Source: Chloroflexota bacterium (GTDB lineage: Bacteria > Chloroflexota > Anaerolineae > Anaerolineales > Villigracilaceae). Taken from it: DNA of 5,757 nucleotides. The notes beneath the pieces are model-generated. The model had not been told where the DNA came from, did not search any database, and saw only the letters and a program-made list of their open reading frames with translations. The stretch is from assembly GCA_016191895.1 (NCBI GenBank), contig JACPVD010000199.1:1-5757 (forward strand). Direction: 5' to 3'. Each line of letters opens with the position of its first letter. Within the stretch, counting starts at the first letter, position 1. This document shows positions 1-5,757 of this stretch, one piece after another. A program made the position numbers and the translations under genes.

Positions 1-1124
1 ACGTAAACACCCGCATCCAGCCCAAGCCGTTGCCTGTATACGGCGGAAACAGCATGGGCAAACGCCCCGGCCTTTTCCTCCTCCACCAAAGCGACAGCAC
101 ATCCGCCGAATCCCGCGCCTGTCATCCGCGCTCCATGACACCCCGGCTGTTCCCGCGCGCACTCAACCATGACATTCAACGCGTCATTGCTCACTTCAAA
201 GTCATCGCGCAAACTTTCGTGGCTGGCATTGAACAACTCGCCCAATCTTTTTGCATCGCCGTGTTTCATCACCTCGACCGCTTCCAACACCCGCGCATTC
301 TCGGTGACGATATGCCTTGCCCTCCTCGTAACCGTGTCGTTTGCCTTTTTTTCCGCCACCCATTTTACAAACTCGCCCATGTTCACATCCCTCAACGCCT
401 TCACGCCGAACCGCCGCGCCGCCTCTTCGCATTGGCTTCGCCTCTCGTTATAAGCCGAATCCACCAGCCCGCGCCGTGTGGATGTGTCCAGGATAACAAT
501 GGATACGTTTTGAGGCAGGGGAATATGTTGATATTCCAGCGTGCGGCAATCCAAAAAGAGCGCATGCCCCTCCTTCGATGCCGCGCTTGCCATCTGATCC
601 ATGATGCCGCAATGGACGCCGACCCATACGCTCTCCGCCTGTTGCGCGAGTTTTGCCATATGCGCCGCATTCCATGCGAAACCTGAGACTGCGCAAAAGG
701 CGCGGGCAGTCGCCAGTTCCACAGCGGCAGAAGAGGATAAGCCCGCGCCGCGCGGCACATCGCCGGTCATGACAGCGTCGAATCCGCGCAACGCATAGCC
801 CGCCTTTTGCAACTGATATGCGACTCCCTTGATATATTCGAGCCAGCCCTCGCCTTTCGCGAGGGAATGCAGATCGAAAGCCGAATCAGGATTCGGGTTG
901 CGCGATGCGGCTGTCATATCCAACGAATGAATACAGACACGCGAGTCGACCCTGGGGGAAAGCGCGATCCATATCCCCCGATCGATCGCCATCGGCAGGA
1001 CGTATCCATCGTTGTAGTCGGTATGCTCGCCGATCAAGTTCACCCGCCCCGGCGCGCGGACTATGAACTTCGGTTTGGCGTTAAAATAGCGGGAAAAGGA
1101 ATTTTCCAGAGATTGCATGTTCAT
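1..1124 (-). CDS. galK: Galactokinase, 3' end cut by window edge
   Basis: This GHMP-family kinase phosphorylates alpha-D-galactose at C1 with ATP, the first committed step of the Leloir pathway, in the cytoplasm. I translated the minus strand: 374 codons are open without a stop, and the C-terminus lies beyond base 1. Family members run about 380-400 residues, so little is missing. The galactokinase signature GRVNLIGEHTDYNDGY is at residues 26-41, with the expected catalytic Arg27 and sugar-binding Glu33, His34 and Asp36. The ATP-binding GHMP motif PRGAGLSSSAA is at 124-134. CGIMDQ at 172-177 carries the catalytic-base Asp176. The C-terminal GHMP motif MTGAGFGGCA is at 334-343. All key residues are present, so it should be active. 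The start ATG at 1124 is followed by a second in-frame ATG at 1118 (MNM); neither has a clear Shine-Dalgarno. It is divergent from the membrane-protein gene at 1151. The GEHTDYN signature favours galactokinase over other GHMP kinases; an N-acetylgalactosamine kinase is a less likely alternative. Confidence 0.95.
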   Translation of the reverse strand, partial: MNMQSLENSFSRYFNAKPKFIVRAPGRVNLIGEHTDYNDGYVLPMAIDRGIWIALSPRVDSRVCIHSLDMTAASRNPNPDSAFDLHSLAKGEGWLEYIKGVAYQLQKAGYALRGFDAVMTGDVPRGAGLSSSAAVELATARAFCAVSGFAWNAAHMAKLAQQAESVWVGVHCGIMDQMASAASKEGHALFLDCRTLEYQHIPLPQNVSIVILDTSTRRGLVDSAYNERRSQCEEAARRFGVKALRDVNMGEFVKWVAEKKANDTVTRRARHIVTENARVLEAVEVMKHGDAKRLGELFNASHESLRDDFEVSNDALNVMVECAREQPGCHGARMTGAGFGGCAVALVEEEKAGAFAHAVSAVYRQRLGLDAGVY

Positions 1125-1146
1125 GACCGCGTTTATACCATAGAGG
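1113..1146 (+). promoter_or_regulatory. Weak candidate promoter and RBS of the 1151 gene
   Basis: The stretch TAGAGG (1141-1146) ends 4 nt before the ATG at 1151 and can serve as a short Shine-Dalgarno. Upstream, TTGCAT (1113-1118) and TACCAT (1136-1141) stand 17 bp apart, like a sigma-70 -35/-10 pair, but each matches consensus poorly and the -10 overlaps the putative RBS. The RBS is more believable than the promoter. The promoter may instead lie further upstream, inside the first codons of galK. Confidence 0.25.
1132..1137 (-). promoter_or_regulatory. Candidate -10 box of galK, close to the ATG
   Basis: On the minus strand the hexamer TATAAA differs from the TATAAT consensus at one position. 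It ends 7 nt before the galK ATG at 1124, so transcription would begin at or next to the start codon. No convincing -35 box is seen at 16-18 bp upstream, and no Shine-Dalgarno precedes the ATG. A leaderless mRNA would fit both facts. This is an inference from spacing; a promoter farther upstream inside the divergent gene is also possible. Confidence 0.35.
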
Positions 1147-1150
1147 CCGC

Positions 1151-2740
1151 ATGACCGATCTTGAATTGCTCGAAATGTACGAGCCTGCGCTTCGTTTTGC
1201 AAAAAGCGAGCGTTTCTTTCCGATGGCAGTGGAGCCATACCTGGAGATGTGTTCCATTTTTCCCAGCGGGCCGCAGGGCGCGGTGGAACTGCTCTTTCAT
1301 TTTCACGAGCCGCTGGTCACGCGCATCGGCAAATTGCAAAGCGAACAATATTACCTGCGCTTTATCAACAAGCCGCTCAACGATGCCGACGCGTGGGTGT
1401 GGTGGGGCGCGCTTTCGGCGGTCGGCATTGTGAGCGCGTGGTTTCTTCTTGGTTTAGGCGGCGTGGAGGCGACGATCACGTTATCGCTTCTCGCGGCATT
1501 GACCATCTTCATGCTTGCCTCGCCCATTCGCTTGCGGATCATTCCTGCCGCGCTGGCCGCCGTTGTTTTTATTTCATTGGAAGTTGCGCCGATCTGGTTC
1601 TTTGCGCACCCCAGCCGGTATGTGAGTCTTGCGGTGGAATATCTTGTGCTACTCCCGATTTATTTGATCGGGTTGTTTTACCTGTTCATTCGGACAATGA
1701 AATTCATTATCGAGCGCGTTATCCCGGAAGGGCCGGGGCTGGTGATGGATATGCTTTCGCAGGCAACGGAGAAGATCGCGCGCGAATCCTATTTTCAATA
1801 TGAAAAGATTCTGGGGAAGGAGCCCCAACCCGTATATTACGGCCGCATTCTGCGCGAGACGGACAGCGAGGGAATCAAGTGGACGATCCTGCAATATCAT
1901 TTTTTTTACGCCTTCAACGACTGGCGGCTGGCGGCAAACGGCATGAACCATCACGAAGGCGATTGGGAGATGGTGGCGGTGTATCTTCAAAATGACTCTC
2001 CGTATGCGGTGTTGTTCTCCCAGCACGGCGCGGGCAACATCGAAACATGGGGGACGACGATCAAGGCGGCGGACGCACAGGGAAACGAGACCTCGCATCC
2101 ACTTGTATATGTTGCGCTTGGGTCGCATGCGAATTACAGCAAACCCGAAGTCATCCGGTCGCCGGGTATGTATAAGCCGGGGCGGGTGCAACGCTTTTTA
2201 TTCTGGCTCGACGGGCTGATTCATTTTTTATTTTTGTGGTTCAACCCAAGCCAGAAGGCGCGGGCAATTGCGATGAAAGAGATGCAGGCGCGTCATGCAA
2301 ATTTCCTTGCAGAGGACGCCTTCGACAACCTGCGCGATGAGGCAGATCATTATGTGGTGAGCCTTCCGATGGAGATCGCATCCGGCGACGGCCATCGCAT
2401 CGGTATTCACGCGGAAGACAGCCCCCGCGAAAGAACAATGCGATCCAGCAGTTATCTCAAAAGGGTCATGTCGGATCGCAAGACAACCCGCCCACAAATA
2501 AAGGAATGGCGAAAGGTGGTATTGAATCCGGAACCGGATTGGGTACAATATAAGGGACTTTGGGGCGTGAAGAGTTTTTTGCGGGAAGAATCGGGACCGC
2601 CCGGCCCCAAATGGGACAGGCCCCAAAAGGATCGACCCGGCGTCTGTGAGCGAGTTCGCTGGGGCAGGCCGCTCGAATGGCTGGCCAAATTGGAAAAACA
2701 GTCACAAGGAGAAAACAATGTCCATTCCACAAGCTCTTGA
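1151..2740 (+). CDS. Membrane protein with Vps62/DUF946-like domain, function unknown
   Basis: This 529-residue protein has no known biochemical role. A conserved-looking N-terminal segment, PALRFAKSERFFPM (residues 12-25), is followed by about four transmembrane helices (roughly 84-102, 106-124, 131-151, 158-185). Residues about 226-335 resemble the Vps62/DUF946 domain known from fungi, plants and bacteria: a YHFFYAFNDWR-type strand (249-259), NHHEGDWEMV (266-275), SQHGAG (290-295) and VYVALGSHANY (319-329). A hydrophobic patch follows at 348-364. The C-terminus carries WVQYKGLWG (464-472), SGPPGPKWDRP (481-491) and RWGRPLEWL (503-511), aromatic/Pro-Gly motifs that I also associate with this family. 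The start at 1151 has a short RBS and puts the FFPM segment near the N-terminus. The gene overlaps the next one by 23 bp, so they are probably an operon. An 8-T run at 1900-1907 does not break the frame. The domain call is from motif recall, not from a search. Confidence 0.8.
   Translation: MTDLELLEMYEPALRFAKSERFFPMAVEPYLEMCSIFPSGPQGAVELLFHFHEPLVTRIGKLQSEQYYLRFINKPLNDADAWVWWGALSAVGIVSAWFLLGLGGVEATITLSLLAALTIFMLASPIRLRIIPAALAAVVFISLEVAPIWFFAHPSRYVSLAVEYLVLLPIYLIGLFYLFIRTMKFIIERVIPEGPGLVMDMLSQATEKIARESYFQYEKILGKEPQPVYYGRILRETDSEGIKWTILQYHFFYAFNDWRLAANGMNHHEGDWEMVAVYLQNDSPYAVLFSQHGAGNIETWGTTIKAADAQGNETSHPLVYVALGSHANYSKPEVIRSPGMYKPGRVQRFLFWLDGLIHFLFLWFNPSQKARAIAMKEMQARHANFLAEDAFDNLRDEADHYVVSLPMEIASGDGHRIGIHAEDSPRERTMRSSSYLKRVMSDRKTTRPQIKEWRKVVLNPEPDWVQYKGLWGVKSFLREESGPPGPKWDRPQKDRPGVCERVRWGRPLEWLAKLEKQSQGENNVHSTSS
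2706..2711 (+). promoter_or_regulatory. Shine-Dalgarno AAGGAG for the 2718 gene
   Basis: AAGGAG ends 6 nt before the ATG at 2718, an ideal spacing. It lies inside the last codons of the upstream gene and fixes the start of the downstream one. A longer open frame begins with GTG at 2646, but it has no comparable RBS and would overlap the upstream gene by 95 bp. Confidence 0.85.
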
Positions 2741-3653
2741 AGTTGCCGTAGGCCTTATTGTCATCTATTACCTGCTGGGTTCGGTGGTGTCGCTGGTGAC
2801 ACAATGGATCAACGAGGCGCTGGAGACGCGCGGCAAGGCGCTGCGCCAGTATCTTGTGCGTATCGTCGGGGACCAGAAGATCGGAGACCTGGTCAACCTG
2901 CCGCAGATGCAGGCGCTTCGCCCGATACGATACAAGGGATTCATGAGTGTGTTCGGTTCGGTGACAGAACCCAAGATGGTCGAAAAGATTCCGGTGGCAA
3001 CGCTGGTCGATTCGTTCTTCGACCTCTCCGGCCTGACTGCAAAAAAAGAGATGGAACTTTTGGAACTGGCCGAATTGATCGATAAACTGCCAGACTCGGA
3101 AGGAAAGAAGGCCTTCATCGGCTGGATCAACCAGGGCGTGACCAATATCGCCGATTTACGGACCCGCACAACCGCCTACTTTACCGGCATGTTGGATCAA
3201 GCCGCATCCACTTTCCGCGCCCGCGCCCGAAGTTTTGTGATTCTCCTCTCGATGGGCGTGACTCTTTTATTCGGCACCGATAGCATTCAACTTGCGAAGA
3301 CCCTGTGGACGAACGCCGAACTCCGCGCCATTGCCGCCGCGCAGGCGAATGCCGTCGTCGCGCAGGGTGGCACCACCGCAGACCTCTCCGAGTTAATAGA
3401 AGATCTCGGCGAACTCTCGATCAAGATCGGCTGGTGGCAGACACAGCAATTTCCCGAAGGCTCCGATGCGGGGCAGTGGGCGTTGTTCATTTTCTTCAAG
3501 TTGCTTGGGCTGGCGATCACCGTCGCCGCAGTTTCGCAGGGATCGTCCTTCTGGTATGACCTTTTGAAGAAGGTCACCGCCACAGGCAAGTCGTTTGGAT
3601 CCGGTAGCGGCAGCAGTAGCAGCTCATCTCAAAGCAGCGAGGCGAAGGGATAG
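2718..3653 (+). CDS. Three-helix membrane protein with Ser-rich tail, function unknown
   Basis: This 311-residue protein does not match a named family that I can assign, although its overall plan recalls a set of uncharacterised bacterial membrane proteins. An N-terminal hydrophobic helix (about 8-28, LEVAVGLIVIYYLLGSVVSL) may act as a signal anchor. A charged, mostly helical region follows (about 30-170), then a second helix (about 171-188) and a loop rich in Ala and acidic residues (about 195-250). A third helix (about 253-274) runs into SQGSSFWYDLLKKV (273-286). That aromatic, cationic motif just after the membrane segment looks like the family hallmark. The last 18 residues are a Gly/Ser tract, SGSGSSSSSSQSS, probably a flexible tail. 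The start is set by AAGGAG six bases upstream. The gene overlaps the Vps62-like gene by 23 bp, which implies translational coupling and perhaps a shared membrane complex. The hairpin at 3671-3730 ends the transcript. Confidence 0.8.
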   Translation: MSIPQALEVAVGLIVIYYLLGSVVSLVTQWINEALETRGKALRQYLVRIVGDQKIGDLVNLPQMQALRPIRYKGFMSVFGSVTEPKMVEKIPVATLVDSFFDLSGLTAKKEMELLELAELIDKLPDSEGKKAFIGWINQGVTNIADLRTRTTAYFTGMLDQAASTFRARARSFVILLSMGVTLLFGTDSIQLAKTLWTNAELRAIAAAQANAVVAQGGTTADLSELIEDLGELSIKIGWWQTQQFPEGSDAGQWALFIFFKLLGLAITVAAVSQGSSFWYDLLKKVTATGKSFGSGSGSSSSSSQSSEAKG

Positions 3654-3670
3654 GATAGATAATCCTTGCA

Positions 3671-3730
3671 GAAAATAAGTTGAGGTGTTTTGAGCGCGCT
3701 TCGCGCGCTTAAAACACCTCACTTCTTTTT
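3671..3730. terminator. Bidirectional hairpin terminator between convergent genes
   Basis: A 19-bp inverted repeat (3681-3699 with 3703-3721) closes on a 3-nt TTC loop; the only non-Watson-Crick pair is one G-T (3692/3710), which becomes A-C on the other strand. The inner part is alternating GC. The stem extends imperfectly outward: GAAAATAAG (3671-3679) faces CTTCTTTTT (3722-3730) with a bulged T and one mismatch. This gives a T-rich tract after the stem in either direction, as expected for a rho-independent terminator serving the plus-strand gene ending at 3653 and the minus-strand gene ending at 3741. Confidence 0.85.
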
Positions 3731-3740
3731 GAATGCGCGC

Positions 3741-5354
3741 TTACTTGATCATCACATTCTCCCACAGCACATTTGGAGAATCTTTTAGCAGGTAAACTTT
3801 TATCTTTTCCCCGATCAAGGCGTACACATATCTTTCTTTTAAATAGGGGGCGGCTTCGGCGTCTGTGCCTTCCCAAATGGACACGATCACATCGGGTTTC
3901 AGTTGACCGAAGGTATGGGCATAGTCCCACTTCATGTGACCGGGGCGCATGAAGGGAACATCGTCAAGGCTCATCGGCGTGCGGACGTTTTGATGCGCGA
4001 TGTACGGATCGGCTTTGCCGAGGATGTCGATGGCATAGCGATCAGGCAACAGGTAGGGGATTGTCCCCGCGCCGATAACGGCGACAGATGCGCCGGGAAT
4101 AGTCACATTTTCGATGGCGAGCGCCACTTGCAGGTTGCGATCACTGCCCGCCACGTAGTCGGGCCGCCGCGTGAAATTCCAACGCTCGATGGATTTCCAT
4201 TCGCCGATCAAGGCGTTGAAGTTAAGAATTGAAAAAACAAAAAGCGCAAGAAATACAACGCGCCAGCCGATTTCAAGGATTTTCCCTTCGTATTCCTTCG
4301 CGTCCTTTGCGGTTAATTGCTCTTTTGCCTTCTTCAACAACTCCACTGCGGACCAACTCAATAAGACAAAGAACAAAGGCATTGCAATAACAAGATATCG
4401 ATTCGCCCCGCCGTGATTCTCCCACGCATCCCCGCCGACATAAACGGAATACGCCGCCTGGCCCATGAAGACAAGCGCCGGCAACGCCACCTTCCAATCG
4501 CGGCGAAAAATGAAGATGGCAAACGGCAATAGGATCAGAACCCAATTCGAGTAATAGGCAAAATGGACAAGGGTGTACAATCCGCGCAGAATTCTCAGGG
4601 TGAGCGGCCAGCCTTCCACTTTGAGGTAATAGGTATTGGGGAGCCATGCATGGTAATAAAGATAGCGTGCCAACGTCTGCCCGCCAAGCGAGAGGATGAG
4701 CAGGCCCAACCCCCAAATCAAATGCCGTTTGCGATTCTCTTTTTGCGTGATGAGTAATATCGCAAAGATGACAAGATAGGGAACAGCCATGTCAAAGCGA
4801 ACGAGGGTGGAGGTTGCCAGAATGATATAAGCCCACACATTGAATTTGTTATCACTTTTGAGAATCAGCCAAATGACAAAGGACAGCATCAATGCCAGCA
4901 GGCTTACTTCCATGCCGAGCAATCCGTAAGAGTTGAGTGGCGCGTAGAACGCGATCCATGCCGTAGCGGAGAGCATGGCGAAGAGGTCGTCGGTAAAGGC
5001 TTCGACAATGCCTTTAACGAGGAACAGGTTGAGGGTCAGGAAGGATGCGCCGAGGATCTGGATCACGAGCCCCGTTTGATTTAATCCAATCGGAAAAAGA
5101 TGAACGATCGCCATGATCCCCATCCAAAGCGGATTGGTGTATCCCTCCACTCGTTCGCCGGCATTCCAGACAGGGCCAAGTCCGTGCGCGAGGTTGTAGG
5201 CATAGCGCATCGAGATCATCGCGTCGTCGAATAAAACGTAATAGGTTTTGCCTTCCACCATGAAACTTGTCGCCGCAAGGTACCGCTGGCAGTAATGGAT
5301 ATAGCCAAGGACAAGCAGGCCAAATAATATATTACGCAGGATTTTCGAATTCAT
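3741..5354 (-). CDS. Polytopic GT-C-type glycosyltransferase (AftB-like motifs)
   Basis: This 537-residue integral membrane protein probably moves a sugar from a polyprenyl-phosphate donor to a cell-envelope glycan or lipid on the outer face of the membrane. An N-terminal helix (about 8-24) is followed by an extracytoplasmic loop with the acidic pair FDDAMIS (42-48), the place of the catalytic Asp in GT-C enzymes. GERVEGYTNPLW (66-77) is a motif shared with the mycobacterial arabinofuranosyltransferase AftB group. About ten more hydrophobic helices run to residue 381, with VGGD (306-309) before NRYL. A soluble C-terminal part (about 385-537) holds VIGAGTIPYL (426-435) and AIDILGKADPYIAHQ (441-455). 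I chose Met17 of the longest frame (ATG at 5354), because the extra 16 residues from 5402 are polar and a perfect TATAAT falls inside that extension. A repeat-like insertion encodes residues 347-358. The donor and acceptor cannot be told from sequence; mannose or arabinose are possible. Confidence 0.82.
   Translation of the reverse strand: MNSKILRNILFGLLVLGYIHYCQRYLAATSFMVEGKTYYVLFDDAMISMRYAYNLAHGLGPVWNAGERVEGYTNPLWMGIMAIVHLFPIGLNQTGLVIQILGASFLTLNLFLVKGIVEAFTDDLFAMLSATAWIAFYAPLNSYGLLGMEVSLLALMLSFVIWLILKSDNKFNVWAYIILATSTLVRFDMAVPYLVIFAILLITQKENRKRHLIWGLGLLILSLGGQTLARYLYYHAWLPNTYYLKVEGWPLTLRILRGLYTLVHFAYYSNWVLILLPFAIFIFRRDWKVALPALVFMGQAAYSVYVGGDAWENHGGANRYLVIAMPLFFVLLSWSAVELLKKAKEQLTAKDAKEYEGKILEIGWRVVFLALFVFSILNFNALIGEWKSIERWNFTRRPDYVAGSDRNLQVALAIENVTIPGASVAVIGAGTIPYLLPDRYAIDILGKADPYIAHQNVRTPMSLDDVPFMRPGHMKWDYAHTFGQLKPDVIVSIWEGTDAEAAPYLKERYVYALIGEKIKVYLLKDSPNVLWENVMIK
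4284..4316 (+). repeat. Dispersed-repeat-like sequence inside the glycosyltransferase gene
   Basis: Read on the plus strand, this stretch has CCTTCG (4285-4290), CCTTCG (4295-4300) and CCTTTG (4304-4309) at 9-10 base steps, and ends in GCGGTTAA. It resembles the CTTCG-CTTTGCGGTTAA type of dispersed repeat that I recall in intergenic regions of many environmental bacteria. Here it is read through in frame on the minus strand as LTAKDAKEYEGK (residues 347-358), within a loop between two predicted membrane helices. Only one copy is in the window, so repeat status rests on recall. Confidence 0.5.
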
Positions 5355-5363
5355 GATTTTGGG

Positions 5364-5369
5364 ATTATA
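5364..5369 (-). promoter_or_regulatory. Perfect -10 box (TATAAT) of the glycosyltransferase gene
   Basis: The minus strand carries TATAAT 9 nt before the ATG at 5354, which puts the expected transcription start about 2 nt upstream of the start codon. There is no Shine-Dalgarno in that gap. The best -35 candidate, AGGTCA (5385-5390 on this strand), is weak and spaced at only 15 bp. The gene therefore seems to have its own promoter separate from the methyltransferase gene upstream. The remaining 117-bp gap (5355-5471) shows no clear terminator or RNA gene. Confidence 0.5.
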
Positions 5370-5471
5370 TCGTGTTAAATAACCTGACCTTACGCGGAAC
5401 ATCCCGACGGTTTTCTCGCATCAAGCCTGTTTTCTGCTCAGATCTTCGGGACGGCGCGTAACATCACTGGG

Positions 5472-5757
5472 TTAATCTTTCTCACACACACAGACCAGCC
5501 CTTTCAAATACGCCCCCTCCGGGAAATGCAAACCGACCGGGTGGTCGCCCGCCTGCGACATGCGTTCGATGATCGTTGCGTCCGCGCCTGCGTCCAATGC
5601 GGCGGATGCGACGATTTTTTGAAAGAGGGCGGCGTCGATTCCGCCGGAGCAGGAAAAGGTGAAGAGCAGGCCGCCATGGCGAAGGAGTTTGAACGCCAGC
5701 AGGTTGATGTCCTTATAAGCGCGGGATGCTTTTTCTGCGTGGGCGGCAGTGGGAGCG
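5472..5757 (-). CDS. rlmI: RlmI-like 23S rRNA m5C methyltransferase, C-terminal part only
   Basis: Ninety-four codons and a TAA stop (5472-5474) are visible; the N-terminal PUA-like region and most of the SAM-binding fold lie beyond the right edge. The segment matches the C-terminus of class I SAM-dependent rRNA methyltransferases of the RlmI/YccW group: [13 protein letters not shown] (visible residues 13-25), then [10 protein letters not shown] (32-41), whose Cys36 is the likely catalytic cysteine of m5C enzymes. [14 protein letters not shown] (44-57), [20 protein letters not shown] (68-87) and a short tail follow. In E. coli RlmI methylates C1962 of 23S rRNA; the family members are about 390-400 residues. 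The gene lies upstream of the glycosyltransferase on the same strand with a 117-bp gap, so co-transcription is possible but not needed. A paralogous RNA methyltransferase of the same group cannot be ruled out from this fragment. Confidence 0.88.
   Translation of the reverse strand, partial: APTAAHAEKASRAYKDINLLAFKLLRHGGLLFTFSCSGGIDAALFQKIVASAALDAGADATIIERMSQAGDHPVGLHFPEGAYLKGLVCVCEKD

Noticed and set aside
30..686. Plus-strand open frame of 218 codons
   Set aside because: It lies antisense to the galactokinase gene, whose motifs are complete in the minus-strand frame; the plus-strand product is rich in Arg, His, Pro and Cys and has no recognisable domain.
807..1154. Plus-strand open frame leading into the 1151 gene
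   Set aside because: It is antisense to the galactokinase N-terminal signature region and has no recognisable motif.
1900..1907. Run of eight T as a possible frameshift or phase-variation site
   Set aside because: The same frame carries the family motifs on both sides of the run, so the gene is intact; slippage cannot be judged from one sequence.
1649..2191. Minus-strand open frame of 180 codons
   Set aside because: It is antisense to the Vps62-like domain; the plus-strand frame carries the motifs.
2646..2717. Upstream GTG start for the second membrane gene
   Set aside because: It adds 24 residues that come from the other frame of the upstream gene, whereas the ATG at 2718 has an ideal AAGGAG and is followed directly by a membrane helix.
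4273..4716. Minus-strand open frame of 147 codons
   Set aside because: It is an alternate frame of the glycosyltransferase gene; its C-terminus (NRKGREGIRRENP) is the repeat-like sequence read out of frame.
5355..5402. Longer N-terminus for the glycosyltransferase
   Set aside because: The 16 extra residues are polar, and the stretch contains a perfect TATAAT better explained as promoter.
5402..5451. TCCCGA / TCGGGA inverted repeat in the gap after the methyltransferase gene
   Set aside because: The arms are only 6 bp with a loop of about 38 nt and no T tract follows, so it is not a believable terminator.

Overview
The window is a compact piece of a bacterial chromosome with moderately high GC. 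Five protein genes fill almost all of it. The gene types (galactokinase, RlmI-like rRNA methyltransferase, a lipid-linked-sugar GT-C glycosyltransferase, two large-family membrane proteins of unknown role) and their sequence style suggest an environmental Gram-positive-like or monoderm lineage. My best guess is Chloroflexota (Anaerolineae-like). That is an inference from protein style, not something the sequence proves. There are no tRNA or rRNA genes, no CRISPR array, no insertion sequence and no phage gene.

Layout. From 1 to 1124, minus strand, lies a nearly complete galactokinase (galK) whose last codons run off the left edge. Divergent from it, with only 26 bp between the start codons, is a two-gene plus-strand unit. 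The first gene (1151-2740) encodes a 529-residue membrane protein with a Vps62/DUF946-like domain. The second (2718-3653) encodes a 311-residue membrane protein with a conserved-looking C-terminal membrane segment and a Ser-rich tail. The second start codon lies inside the end of the first gene, behind a strong Shine-Dalgarno sequence, so the two are very probably co-expressed. A long hairpin with A/T tracts on both sides (3671-3730) separates this unit from the convergent minus-strand gene at 3741-5354. That gene encodes a polytopic GT-C-type glycosyltransferase related in motifs to the AftB/arabinosyl- or mannosyltransferase group. Upstream of it on the same strand is the C-terminal part of an RlmI-type 23S rRNA m5C methyltransferase (5472-5757), cut by the right edge.

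How the genes relate. galK feeds galactose into the Leloir pathway and the glycosyltransferase probably adds sugars to a cell-envelope polymer. Beyond a loose link through sugar and envelope metabolism, the neighbours do not form one pathway. The part most likely to be undescribed is the coupled pair of membrane proteins at 1151-3653. Other points of note are a dispersed-repeat-like sequence fused in frame into the glycosyltransferase, and two minus-strand genes whose -10-like boxes sit so close to the ATG that their mRNAs may be leaderless.
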